Origin: an uncultured Ruminococcus sp.
Lineage (GTDB): Bacteria; Bacillota; Clostridia; Oscillospirales; Acutalibacteraceae
Length of the DNA: 64,000 nt
Direction of reading: 5' to 3'
NCBI GenBank assembly: GCA_902765625.1
Contig: CACXAO010000009.1
Span: 1 to 64,000 of the forward strand
Positions 53,827 to 61,849 of this stretch are shown one piece after another. The notes below the pieces were generated by a model, which worked only from the letters and a program-made list of their open reading frames with translations, was not told the origin of the DNA and made no database searches. Position 1 is the first letter of the stretch; each line of letters begins with the position of its first letter. The translations under genes and the position numbers were made by a program.

Positions 53827-55248
53827 CTATTTGATTCCGTTCTCCGCAAGCGTTTCAATATCTTTACCGATGCGGTGGTAATAATTGAGATTATTAGTAT
53901 AAACCTGAGTTTTTCCGTTCGTTTCTACAACTGCCGTTTCGGTAGAGCTTCCGTACAAATCATTCCAGCTTTCGCGGTCGTTATCATTCTTTTCTTCAAG
54001 GCGGTTAAAAAACCAGTTCACCTCGTTTTCGCTGAGCAGACGGTCAAAGCATTTAAAACCTCTGACGCAGTTTCTCATCAGTCCTTTTATTTCCGCCTCG
54101 GAGGGAAAGCTGTTTGAATTCAGCGGAATACAGTTTGCTCCCGTTTCCCAGTTTCTGATTGAGAAAGCACGCCAGCCGTCCTCACACTTTCGAAAATACT
54201 GAGCGTGAGCACCGAAGCGCTGCTTGCAGTGTACGTACGCCCGCGTAACCGAACGGTTGCTGTTTGGACTGCAGTTGACCGTTGAAGCGTCTATCGGCGG
54301 CTTGGAGGCGGTCAGTTCTTTTATGCGTTCGCGGGTTTTTGCGTCGACAAACAGCTCCCAGTTATCGCCGTTTATCTCTGTTCCCCATTCTTCGGTGAGC
54401 AGTTTATAGCTGACCGGAGTAAAAACATCCTCGCTGCCAAGAAAAAAGCCGTAGCTCTTTTGTCTGCTGTTCATCTTATAGGGCATGCCGTCTAAAGCGT
54501 TGAAGCCGTACGACGCTATCTCAAAATCCTGATCGGGCTGAGCTGAGCACAGCGGCACAAAGGTTGCGGCTGTGACCTCGGATAACTGCGAATTTGACAT
54601 CGCATATTCCGGTTCCGGCTGTAAAGGCGGCGGAGTTACGGGCATTTGAGTCTGATTTGCCGCCGGCTTAACGCTTCTGTTGCTGAATCTGCCCTTAATT
54701 CTAAACAGAAATTCTCTGTCGAACACGGCGGTATTTCTGCCGTCAATAAGCTTAACGCCCTTTAAATACTTGTCACAGTCAGCCGCTTCGGCAAAATCGT
54801 CGGCGCTTACCAGCGCAATATCGGCGGTCGGACTGATAAAATTTAGATTGAAGCAGGCATTAATATAACCCTTGTTTTTCTTGATTTTTCGGATAATGTC
54901 GCCGGAAACAGCAGGCGTGTTCTCCGCATAAAGCACGACCTTGCGCGGATTATCCATTGCTATGCAGCAGCCCTCAATGCTGAAAAGATTGCTTTTGAGC
55001 GAAATCGGGTTATCGAGAATGCTTTTCGCGCTTTCGCTCATACAGATCGCACGCGGTTCCGAGCTTTCATTAAGCTCTGTCCAGTACAATGATGCGCTCA
55101 CTATGTCGGCATTCCGGTAAAGCTCCATATTGCCCGACCCGTTGCTGCGAAACGCGTTTTTTCCTTCTTTTTGCTTATTCGCAACGGTAGAAATAACAAC
55201 GCTTAATATACTGACAATAACAAACAGAATAATAACTATCAGAATCAT
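53827..55248 (-). CDS. Unrecognised membrane-anchored protein of the NAD operon
   Basis: 473 residues. One N-terminal membrane helix (2-23: ILIVIILFVIVSILSVVIST), then a soluble part. Its first domain (about 45-190) has SASLYWTELNES, AICMSESAKSILDNPISLKS and IALVSADDFAEAADCDKYLK, which line up with the downstream protein at 51843-53813. A Pro-rich linker (MPVTPPPLQPEP, about 205-220) leads to a second domain (about 235-470) with many Trp/Tyr/Asn, such as FGAHAQYFRKCEDGWRAFSI and NRLEEKNDNDRESWNDLYG. I cannot assign a family. It starts 13 bases after pncB and ends 13 bases before the next start. Confidence 0.7.
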   Translation of the reverse strand: MILIVIILFVIVSILSVVISTVANKQKEGKNAFRSNGSGNMELYRNADIVSASLYWTELNESSEPRAICMSESAKSILDNPISLKSNLFSIEGCCIAMDNPRKVVLYAENTPAVSGDIIRKIKKNKGYINACFNLNFISPTADIALVSADDFAEAADCDKYLKGVKLIDGRNTAVFDREFLFRIKGRFSNRSVKPAANQTQMPVTPPPLQPEPEYAMSNSQLSEVTAATFVPLCSAQPDQDFEIASYGFNALDGMPYKMNSRQKSYGFFLGSEDVFTPVSYKLLTEEWGTEINGDNWELFVDAKTRERIKELTASKPPIDASTVNCSPNSNRSVTRAYVHCKQRFGAHAQYFRKCEDGWRAFSIRNWETGANCIPLNSNSFPSEAEIKGLMRNCVRGFKCFDRLLSENEVNWFFNRLEEKNDNDRESWNDLYGSSTETAVVETNGKTQVYTNNLNYYHRIGKDIETLAENGIK

Positions 55249-55261
55249 TTTCCTGCTACCT

Positions 55262-56455
55262 TTATTTTTCGCGCTCCAGACGGAATGCTACGGAACGGCG
55301 AAGATAATCGAGATAATCCCCGTCTCTGCACATTGCCTTACCGGGTGCGTCGGAGAGCTTTGCTACGGGTCTGCCGTTTACATACTGGAGCTTGATAACA
55401 ATATTCAGAGCCTTTTCGCAGGTATCGTTGGAGCAGAAGGTGCCGATTCCGAAGCTTACCTTCGTTCTGCCGCTGAAGTAGTCGTAAAGCGCCTGCGCTC
55501 TGTCGAAATCGAGGCTGTCGGAGAACAGCAGCAGCTTTGTTTTGGGGTCTACTCCGTAGCTCTCGTAGTGCCTGATGATCTTCTCGCCCCACTCGTAGGG
55601 ATCCGCGCTGTCGTGGCGTACGCCGGTGTAGTTGTTGACCATGGCGCGGTTGAAGTCGCGGAGGAAAAGGTCGGTCGTAATGGTATCGGTGAGCGCGGTT
55701 CCGTTGTCGCCCTGATACTCGTCGTACCAGTCGAGCATTGCGTAGTGGTTAGTATAAGCGAGAGGGATCTCGTCGATGCCCTGATACATCTGCACATACT
55801 CATGCGCATAGGTGCCGATCGGGGTGAGGTTGTACTTCATTGCGAGATACACGTTTGAGGTGCCGACGCACTTGTCGGTTTCCTGAGCAAGACGGCGGAC
55901 AACCACGTCCTCCCACTCCCTTGAGAGCCTCCTGCGGCAGCCGAACTCGGCAAAACGGAAGGTATAGGTGCCGTCGTTAAGAGCCTTGATTTTTTTATCG
56001 AGCTTCTCCTCGGCGGATTTGCGGAGGGTTTCGTAGTCGTACTTCATGCGGAAGTAGACCTCGTTTACGATCTCGAGAAGGAAAATCTCGAACTGCATTG
56101 CGGAAAAGAGCGGTCCGTCAACCACTATCTGAAGCTCGCCGCTTTCGTCGCGGCTCACGGTCACGTAGTCGCGGATCGGACGCCACAGGCGGAGAAACTC
56201 CACATAGTCGTTCTTTATAAAGCGGATGGAACGCAGGTAGTCAAGCTCCTCCTTTGTAAACGTCAGGGTGCAGAGGTGATCGATCTGAGCGTTGATCTCC
56301 TCCTCCATCTCGGGGGTGAATACAACGTCCTTGTTGCGGCACTTGAAGTAATACTGACCGCAGAGGTCGGTGTGCTTATGGAAAATAACCTGATCCATGT
56401 TGAATTTATATAAATCTGTATCGAGCAGCGATACTACGATTGGCTGCAGCTTCAT
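55262..56455 (-). CDS. pncB: Nicotinate phosphoribosyltransferase
   Basis: 397 residues, the length of the E. coli-type enzyme. Characteristic segments: LLDTDLYKFNMDQVIFHKH at the start, FAEFGCRRRLSREWEDVV, GTSNVYLAMKYNLTPIGTYA with the catalytic His following in HEYVQMYQ, and GVRHDSADPYEWGEK. It joins nicotinate and PRPP to make nicotinate mononucleotide, with ATP hydrolysis. Fifth gene of the NAD salvage operon. Confidence 0.94.
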   Translation of the reverse strand: MKLQPIVVSLLDTDLYKFNMDQVIFHKHTDLCGQYYFKCRNKDVVFTPEMEEEINAQIDHLCTLTFTKEELDYLRSIRFIKNDYVEFLRLWRPIRDYVTVSRDESGELQIVVDGPLFSAMQFEIFLLEIVNEVYFRMKYDYETLRKSAEEKLDKKIKALNDGTYTFRFAEFGCRRRLSREWEDVVVRRLAQETDKCVGTSNVYLAMKYNLTPIGTYAHEYVQMYQGIDEIPLAYTNHYAMLDWYDEYQGDNGTALTDTITTDLFLRDFNRAMVNNYTGVRHDSADPYEWGEKIIRHYESYGVDPKTKLLLFSDSLDFDRAQALYDYFSGRTKVSFGIGTFCSNDTCEKALNIVIKLQYVNGRPVAKLSDAPGKAMCRDGDYLDYLRRSVAFRLEREK

Positions 56456-56475
56456 TTTGAACTTCCTTTCTTAGC

Positions 56476-57033
56476 TTAAATACTATCGGTATATAAATTG
56501 TCCTTTGCGGCAAGCACCGCGGCTTTCATTTCTTCGTAATCATCCCACAGAGCTTTGGGCGTGTACTCCTTCCACTCGTCAAAACGGTCTGAAATAAAAA
56601 ACTCTCGCATTCTGGAGGCTGACATATCGATGATCTTCGGCACGTAGAGCTCCGCAACCGAGACGCCCTCTACGCTGTCGAACCAGCTGACGCGGCGTTC
56701 CTCCTTGCCCGAAACGAGCAGGTCGGGCGACTTGCCAAATCGCTTTCTGACGTTTTCGAGTACGTAGTCGCCCCATGTTGAATTATTGCCCACGCCTATG
56801 TCGGGCAGCGGATAGATTTCGACCTTATTGCCGAACACCTCGCGGAGAAACCTCTCACGCTGTTCGTATGTGTACGGATTCTTGAAGGTGCCGCTCTCCT
56901 GCGACGATCCGACAAATATTCCGATCCGTCCGCAGACGGCAATCGCCTTTTCTATCATATAAACATGACCTGTATGGAGCGTCTGGAAGCGTCCGACCGT
57001 TATTCCGAGGTCAAATGGTTTTGCGTTCATCAC
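56476..57033 (-). CDS. Nicotinamide/nicotinate mononucleotide adenylyltransferase (NadM/NadR type)
   Basis: 185 residues. Nucleotidylyltransferase motifs: GRFQTLHTGHVYMIEKA (HxGH) and the ISxTxxR equivalent IDMSASRMREF. It adenylates the mononucleotide to dinucleotide. It is closer to NadM/NadR than to NadD, so it may accept NMN as well as NaMN. The C-terminal 30 residues form a helix (DDYEEMKAAVLAAKDN). It lies between nadE and pncB with gaps of 10 and 20 bases. Confidence 0.85.
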   Translation of the reverse strand: MMNAKPFDLGITVGRFQTLHTGHVYMIEKAIAVCGRIGIFVGSSQESGTFKNPYTYEQRERFLREVFGNKVEIYPLPDIGVGNNSTWGDYVLENVRKRFGKSPDLLVSGKEERRVSWFDSVEGVSVAELYVPKIIDMSASRMREFFISDRFDEWKEYTPKALWDDYEEMKAAVLAAKDNLYTDSI

Positions 57034-57043
57034 GGCACCTCCG

Positions 57044-57775
57044 TTACAGCTCGGGCTTAAAAGACGGCATGAGCTGCAGCTTAAAGAGATTGATTTTGTG
57101 CAGGCGGTCGATTTTCGCCTTGCTCTCGGGATTATCGATCACTCCCTCGCGGATGTAGCGGTCAAGCTCGGCGTAGGTGAAGCCGAGGTTATCCTCGTCG
57201 GTTTTGCCGCAGAGTCCGTCAGACGGAACCTTGTCTATCAATACATCCGGCAAACCGCACAGTCTGCCGATTTCCTTCATCTCGCGGACGGTCAGGTTTG
57301 AGCACGGGCTGAAATCGCCTACGGAATCGCCGTAGCGTGTGGAATAGCCCACCCAGTCCTCCGAAAGATTGCAGGTATTCGCTACTCTGCCGTTGTTTGA
57401 CTGCGAAACCGCGTAAAGGGTCGACATACGGATCCTAGGAGGCAGGTTGATCATGCTCTGCTCCGAAAGCTCGAACGGAACGCTGTTGATCACACCCTGC
57501 ACCGCGTCTTTGATATTGACGATATAGTGCTTTATTCCGAGAGTATCTACCAGAAGCTTTGCCATATCGATATCCGCCTGCTCGCCGTTCGGCATAAGCA
57601 CGCCGATGACTCTGTCCTTACCGAGAGCCTCTACGCAGAGCGCCGCGACGATCGAGCTGTCCTTGCCGCCCGATATTCCGAGTACCGCGTTGCAGCCCTT
57701 GCCGTTTTCCTCAAAAAAATCGCGTATCCACTGAACGCATTCGTTTTTTACCTTTTCAGCGTTAAAATTATACAT
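57044..57775 (-). CDS. nadE: Ammonia-dependent NAD synthetase
   Basis: 243 residues, so it lacks the N-terminal glutaminase domain and must use ammonia. The ATP-pyrophosphatase loop LGISGGKDSSIVAALC and the substrate segment TCNLSEDWVGYSTRYGDSVG are intact, as is KVPSDGLCGKTDEDNLGFTY. Last step of NAD synthesis, converting deamido-NAD to NAD. Third gene of the operon. Confidence 0.94.
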   Translation of the reverse strand: MYNFNAEKVKNECVQWIRDFFEENGKGCNAVLGISGGKDSSIVAALCVEALGKDRVIGVLMPNGEQADIDMAKLLVDTLGIKHYIVNIKDAVQGVINSVPFELSEQSMINLPPRIRMSTLYAVSQSNNGRVANTCNLSEDWVGYSTRYGDSVGDFSPCSNLTVREMKEIGRLCGLPDVLIDKVPSDGLCGKTDEDNLGFTYAELDRYIREGVIDNPESKAKIDRLHKINLFKLQLMPSFKPEL

Positions 57776-57788
57776 AATCCTTACCTCC

Positions 57789-58313
57789 TCAGATAACGTC
57801 TATCTGGCAGCTTCTCATCGTTGCGATAGCAGCCTCGTGAGCCTGCACGGTCACTCCGGCGCAGCATGCCGCGTCAACCGCGATCGGCGCCTCGGGAAAA
57901 TTCGCCTTGAGCAGCAGAGTATTGCTGACGACGCAGATATCGGTGCACAAGCCTATCAGCTCAACGGCGAAGTCCACGCCGCCGGCAGCCTTTTCGATAA
58001 GACGAGGAAGCTCTACGGAACCGAAGGTGGGCTTTTCTACCGCGGTATATTTTCTTCCTTCGAGCGCTGCGGCTACTGTTTTGTCAAGCTGCCAGCCGTC
58101 GGTACCCTTTATGCAGTGCGGCACGGGAAGCTTTTTGCCCTCGGCGGTTTCGGGATAGTTCTCGTAATGTGTATCGAAGGTGACGAAAATCTCTCCGTCA
58201 AAATTTTTAATCTTTTCTGCGACGGCAGGTACGATCGCGACCGCCTCGGCTGTTCCGAGCGCGCCGTCCACAAAATCCTTTTGCATGTCTACAACTACTA
58301 AAAAACGCTTCAT
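57789..58313 (-). CDS. pncA: Nicotinamidase (isochorismatase family)
   Basis: 174 residues. Catalytic triad: Asp in VVDMQKDFVDGALG, Lys in AVEKPTFGSVEL and Cys in LCTDICVVSNTLL. Metal-site residues appear in FVTFDTHYENYPET, where Asp and His are present. It deamidates nicotinamide to nicotinate, feeding PncB. The gene starts 7 bases after the nrtR stop. Confidence 0.9.
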   Translation of the reverse strand: MKRFLVVVDMQKDFVDGALGTAEAVAIVPAVAEKIKNFDGEIFVTFDTHYENYPETAEGKKLPVPHCIKGTDGWQLDKTVAAALEGRKYTAVEKPTFGSVELPRLIEKAAGGVDFAVELIGLCTDICVVSNTLLLKANFPEAPIAVDAACCAGVTVQAHEAAIATMRSCQIDVI

Positions 58314-58320
58314 AAGCTCC

Positions 58321-59130
58321 TCACTTTCTTCTATATAACTTCGCCGGGCGGTGACCCGCGCCCTGCGTGTATTCGTCGGTTTCCTCTACATAACCCGCGA
58401 TTTTTCGTCTGAAATTCGCAGGCAGCACCGAAATGTTCATCACCGTTTCCTGAACGTTCTGCAGCTCGGTCAAGGTGAACTTTTCGGGCAGAAAGTCGAA
58501 AATCATCTCAAAATCCCGTGCCGCCGTCCTGAGCGCCGTCAGCGCCTTGGCTATGATTTTTGCGTGGTCAAAGGCTATGCCGCCGCTGTCGGCAATTTTG
58601 TATGACGTCATTCCGAAACTGCTTTTCTCCTCATTCAGTACAGCGCTCAGCTTTATTTCGCCGCTGCATAGAGTCAGCACGCTGTCGGAATTCTCCGTTT
58701 CGAAACTGACGTCGAACCACTTGGCTTCCTTTGCGTCGTCGCCTGCCTTGAAGCTTACCTTCTCCGCCCCGAGCACAGACACAAAAGCGTTTGAAATGAT
58801 CCATCCGCGTGGGTCTCGGTCAGGCTCGCTGAACAACCCGATCGACAGCAGCGACGCAGGCTTTAACGAGGTCTCCTCCTCCACCTCGCGCAGTGCGCAG
58901 TCCTCGATCGTCTCGCCCGGATTGAGAAAGCCTCCCGGCAACGCCCAGCAGTCCTTGAACGGATGACCGCCTCTGCGAATTAGCAGCAGCGACAGCTTTG
59001 ACTTTGAATCCTGACGGTAGTTGTCGCTCTCCTCTGTTCTCAGCCTGAAAACAACTATGTCTGTCGTAACGGACGGTCTTTCATAATCAGACAGACTGTA
59101 GCTCTCTAAAAATTGATGTTCATCGTTCAT
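58321..59130 (-). CDS. nrtR: NrtR, Nudix-related transcriptional regulator of NAD metabolism
   Basis: 269 residues. N-terminal Nudix domain (about 18-150) with ALPGGFLNPGETIEDCALRE followed by VEEETSL: the Nudix box is close to complete, only its final Gly being Ser, so residual hydrolase activity is possible. The C-terminal domain (about 165-260) matches the NrtR winged-helix (LPEKFTLTELQNVQETVM and NFRRKIAGYVEET). NrtR binds ADP-ribose and de-represses NAD genes. It heads the operon it presumably controls, with a palindrome in the promoter. The ATG follows GAGGTGATG. Confidence 0.9.
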   Translation of the reverse strand: MNDEHQFLESYSLSDYERPSVTTDIVVFRLRTEESDNYRQDSKSKLSLLLIRRGGHPFKDCWALPGGFLNPGETIEDCALREVEEETSLKPASLLSIGLFSEPDRDPRGWIISNAFVSVLGAEKVSFKAGDDAKEAKWFDVSFETENSDSVLTLCSGEIKLSAVLNEEKSSFGMTSYKIADSGGIAFDHAKIIAKALTALRTAARDFEMIFDFLPEKFTLTELQNVQETVMNISVLPANFRRKIAGYVEETDEYTQGAGHRPAKLYRRK

Positions 59131-59162
59131 CTGACATCACCTCGTTTGTTTTCGTTGATATG

Positions 59163-59191
59163 ATAATATCACGTTGTTATTAACAAGTCAA
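59163..59191 (-). promoter_or_regulatory. Promoter of the NAD operon with candidate NrtR operator
   Basis: On the minus strand TTGACT (59186-59191), 17 bases, TATTAT (59163-59168), extended -10 TG. A perfect 13-bp palindrome TTGTTATTAACAA (59174-59186) lies between the two boxes and touches the -35, where a bound repressor would block polymerase. Given that nrtR follows directly, it is the likely autoregulatory site. Confidence 0.7.
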
Positions 59192-59213
59192 TAGTATTTC
59201 GAAAAATATTTTA

Positions 59214-59250
59214 AAAAATTTCCCCGACCAAATCATCTGTCGGGGAAAAA
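59214..59250 (-). terminator. Terminator of the zinc-ribbon membrane protein gene
   Basis: A perfect 10-bp stem TTTCCCCGAC (59219-59228) with GTCGGGGAAA (59239-59248). The minus-strand tail is a run of T. Confidence 0.8.
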
Positions 59251-59304
59251 CAATAATTTTCTATAATAGAATTAAACCATATGTCATTAGAGTGTTTTAT
59301 AAAT

Positions 59305-59868
59305 TCATCTTTTTTCCTTGGGATAAAAACGCGGGAGATCCTCATATTTAATTTTGGTTATTTTCGATTTCAGAATTTTGATTCGAACAAAATACGCAAT
59401 TATTACTCCTATCGACGCTGCTAACATACCAATGATAAAGAACAGTCCCCACGTTACCTTGCTGTTTGGATTTGCAAAAAACATAATCAACAAAATACCG
59501 AATACAACAGCAACAATAACCGAAACGATCATTAACCTCAGAAACGCCGTGCTTTTCATGTGCGACCACGGCTCATTATAACCGCACTTGTCACAGCGGC
59601 CATGTAAATTTAATCGGTAGAAATCGTCCGGACTGATGCTTGAATACACTGTTTTAAGGCGATCATTTATTTCTTCGCTGACCCGCATTTTGGATTCTCT
59701 GTCTCGTCTGGACATCGTATCTGAACCAAACGCCATTTGATCTGTATAAGAAGCGCTAGCGGTCACATACTGATCACGCTCGTTCTCATGACCGCATTTT
59801 GAACACCTGTAAACCATTCTCACCGGTACAGATGCAGAATTGGTATATTCTGTAAACGCTATTCTCAC
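59305..59868 (-). CDS. Two-helix membrane protein with two zinc-ribbon knuckles
   Basis: 187 residues. CSKCGHENE (about 22-30) and CDKCGYNEP (about 91-99) form a split zinc ribbon. Two membrane helices follow (about 110-130 and 140-162), then a basic tail. The start is a GTG with GGGGGAG upstream. I do not recognise the family; such proteins often accompany stress or envelope functions, but nothing here proves it. Confidence 0.7.
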   Translation of the reverse strand: MRIAFTEYTNSASVPVRMVYRCSKCGHENERDQYVTASASYTDQMAFGSDTMSRRDRESKMRVSEEINDRLKTVYSSISPDDFYRLNLHGRCDKCGYNEPWSHMKSTAFLRLMIVSVIVAVVFGILLIMFFANPNSKVTWGLFFIIGMLAASIGVIIAYFVRIKILKSKITKIKYEDLPRFYPKEKR

Positions 59869-60104
59869 TATTATCTCCCCCTTTTTATTCCTTTCAGCCG
59901 ATCGATGTTAATATTCACTATAAAATTATACATTCTTAATAGAGTTATGTCAATATTTTCGGCTATGTAAAATTCTTAACATGTAATCAGCTTAATTCGG
60001 TAAGCAAATCTTCTGCATTTTGTCAGAAAAACGACACGAATAACCCGACGGAATAAATTTGCGTTCCATCACACTTAATCCACTGTAAAAAATAGCGGAA
60101 ATGA

Positions 60105-60132
60105 TTGACAAATCGGGGAAAAGTACTATAAT
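60105..60132 (+). promoter_or_regulatory. Promoter and leader of the glycan export operon
   Basis: TTGACA (60105-60110), 16 bases, TATAAT (60127-60132). The leader of about 125 bases contains a possible short peptide (ATG 60142, MDKSANMRLAEVKSPCN) without a clear role. The interval 59869-60104 shows no gene. Confidence 0.8.
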
Positions 60133-60263
60133 GGTATTAGTATGGATAAGTCTGCAAACATGCGACTCGCGGAGGTGAAAAGCCCTTGTAATTAAGCCTG
60201 TGATTTTGAGCTTTGTTAACCGTAATTTGTATATTTTTTCTCTATGTTTAAGGAGGTTGTTTT

Positions 60264-61085
60264 TTGATTACTTCGATTTTCAAGGAACACAAGGGATTTG
60301 GAAAACAAATCTTTCTGCTCGCTAAAAACGAGCTGATTAAAACATACAAGGGCGCCGTTATCGGTCCCGGCTGGGCGGTTGTTAAACCTGCGTTCACCGT
60401 ATTTGTATACTGGTTCGCATTCTCCGTCGGCATTAAAACCATGAAAACCATGCACGTTAACCTCGGAAGCCACGATCCGTTTTCGATTGACTTCTTTACC
60501 TTCATGTTTATCGGCATCATTCCGTGGTTCTTCATTCAGGACAGCATTATTCAGGGCGCGAAAACCCTGAGAACAAACAGGCAGTTTATCACAAAGGTTA
60601 AATTCCCCGTTTCGACGATACTCACCTACACCGCGCTTTCGAGGCTGTATGTTCACCTTATGCTGATGGTGCTGATGTATACATACGTATTCTTTGCCAT
60701 CGGTCCGAGCTGGTACAATCTGCAGTTCTTCTTCTATTGTCCGCTCATGTTTATATTCTTCCTCGCGCTTTCGTGGTCAACCGCGCCTATGTCCGCGTTC
60801 AGCAAGGACTTTGAAAGCCTTATCGTTTCGATTATGTCCGGTATCTTCTGGCTGTCCGGCATCATGTACGACTCCTACAGCTTTCAGGAGCCGCTCAAGT
60901 TCATCATGCTGCTCAATCCGATCAACTTCTTTGCCAACGGATACCGCAACTGCTTCCTCTATCACAGACCCTTCTTCTTATATAAAACGGAGCTTGCCGT
61001 TTTCCTTGCGGAATTCATTGTTGTTTTCGCGCTCGGTATCTTCAACTACAACCGACTCAGGAAAAAGCTTCCTGACGTACTTTAA
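60264..61085 (+). CDS. ABC-2 type polysaccharide export permease
   Basis: 273 residues with six membrane helices. TagG/Wzm/RfbA hallmarks: FGKQIFLLAKNELIKTYKGA at the amphipathic N-terminus, IGPGWAVVKPAFTVFVYWFA, and LNPINFFANGYRNCFLY near the end. It forms the channel for a lipid-linked cell-surface polymer such as teichoic acid or a polysaccharide. The TTG start follows AAGGAGG at ideal distance. The ATPase follows 14 bases later. Confidence 0.9.
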   Translation: MITSIFKEHKGFGKQIFLLAKNELIKTYKGAVIGPGWAVVKPAFTVFVYWFAFSVGIKTMKTMHVNLGSHDPFSIDFFTFMFIGIIPWFFIQDSIIQGAKTLRTNRQFITKVKFPVSTILTYTALSRLYVHLMLMVLMYTYVFFAIGPSWYNLQFFFYCPLMFIFFLALSWSTAPMSAFSKDFESLIVSIMSGIFWLSGIMYDSYSFQEPLKFIMLLNPINFFANGYRNCFLYHRPFFLYKTELAVFLAEFIVVFALGIFNYNRLRKKLPDVL

Positions 61086-61099
61086 TCGGAGGGAATGCT

Positions 61100-61849
61100 A
61101 TGTCTGAGGCGATTATTACTTTCAAAAACGTCAGCAAAACCTATATTCTCTACAAAAACGACCGCGCGCGTTTTCAGGCGCTGTTCTTCAAACCGCGCAA
61201 CCCCAAAACAAACAAAGCGCTCAACGACGTTTCCTTTGAAATCTACCGCGGCGAGTCCGTAGGCATTGTCGGCGACAACGGCGCAGGTAAATCCACCCTG
61301 CTCAAAATGATCACCGGAGTCGCCTTCCCCGACGAGGGCGAAATCATCGTTAACGGCAAGGTCGCTGCGCTTCTCGAGCTGACCGCCGGCTTCTCGATGG
61401 AAATGACCGGCAGAGAAAACATCTACCTCAAGGGATATATTCTCGGTCTTGAGGACGCGTACATAAAGCAGATTGAGGAGAGAATCATCGACTTTGCCGA
61501 GCTCGGCGACTACATCGACCAGCCCGTCAGAACATACTCCAGCGGTATGAAAATGCGCTTAGGCTTCGCGATCAACGTTAACATCGAGCCTGACGTTCTT
61601 GTTGTTGACGAGGCGCTGTCTGTCGGCGACGCGAGCTTTAAGAGAAAATGTAAGGACAAGATCAAGGAGATCATCTCGGCAGGCACCACGGTTCTCTATG
61701 TCAGCCACAACGCCGAATCCGTCCGCGAAATCTGTCCGCGTTCAATTTATCTGAGAAAAGGCACCGTAATCTTCGACGGCACCACCGACGAGACCCTCAA
61801 GGTATATCAGGATTACAAGGAAGCCCAGAAGAACAAGAAAAAGAAATGA
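61100..61849 (+). CDS. ABC transporter ATPase for polysaccharide/teichoic acid export
   Basis: 249 residues. Walker A VGDNGAGKSTLLKMI, signature YSSGMKMRLGFAI, Walker B PDVLVVDEALSVGDA, and switch His in YVSHN. The sequence FSMEMTGRENIYLKGYILGL is typical of the TagH/Wzt/RfbB branch. There is no C-terminal substrate-binding domain, so it is of the short type. Energises export with the permease at 60264-61085. It overlaps the next gene by 4 bases. Confidence 0.92.
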   Translation: MSEAIITFKNVSKTYILYKNDRARFQALFFKPRNPKTNKALNDVSFEIYRGESVGIVGDNGAGKSTLLKMITGVAFPDEGEIIVNGKVAALLELTAGFSMEMTGRENIYLKGYILGLEDAYIKQIEERIIDFAELGDYIDQPVRTYSSGMKMRLGFAINVNIEPDVLVVDEALSVGDASFKRKCKDKIKEIISAGTTVLYVSHNAESVREICPRSIYLRKGTVIFDGTTDETLKVYQDYKEAQKNKKKK

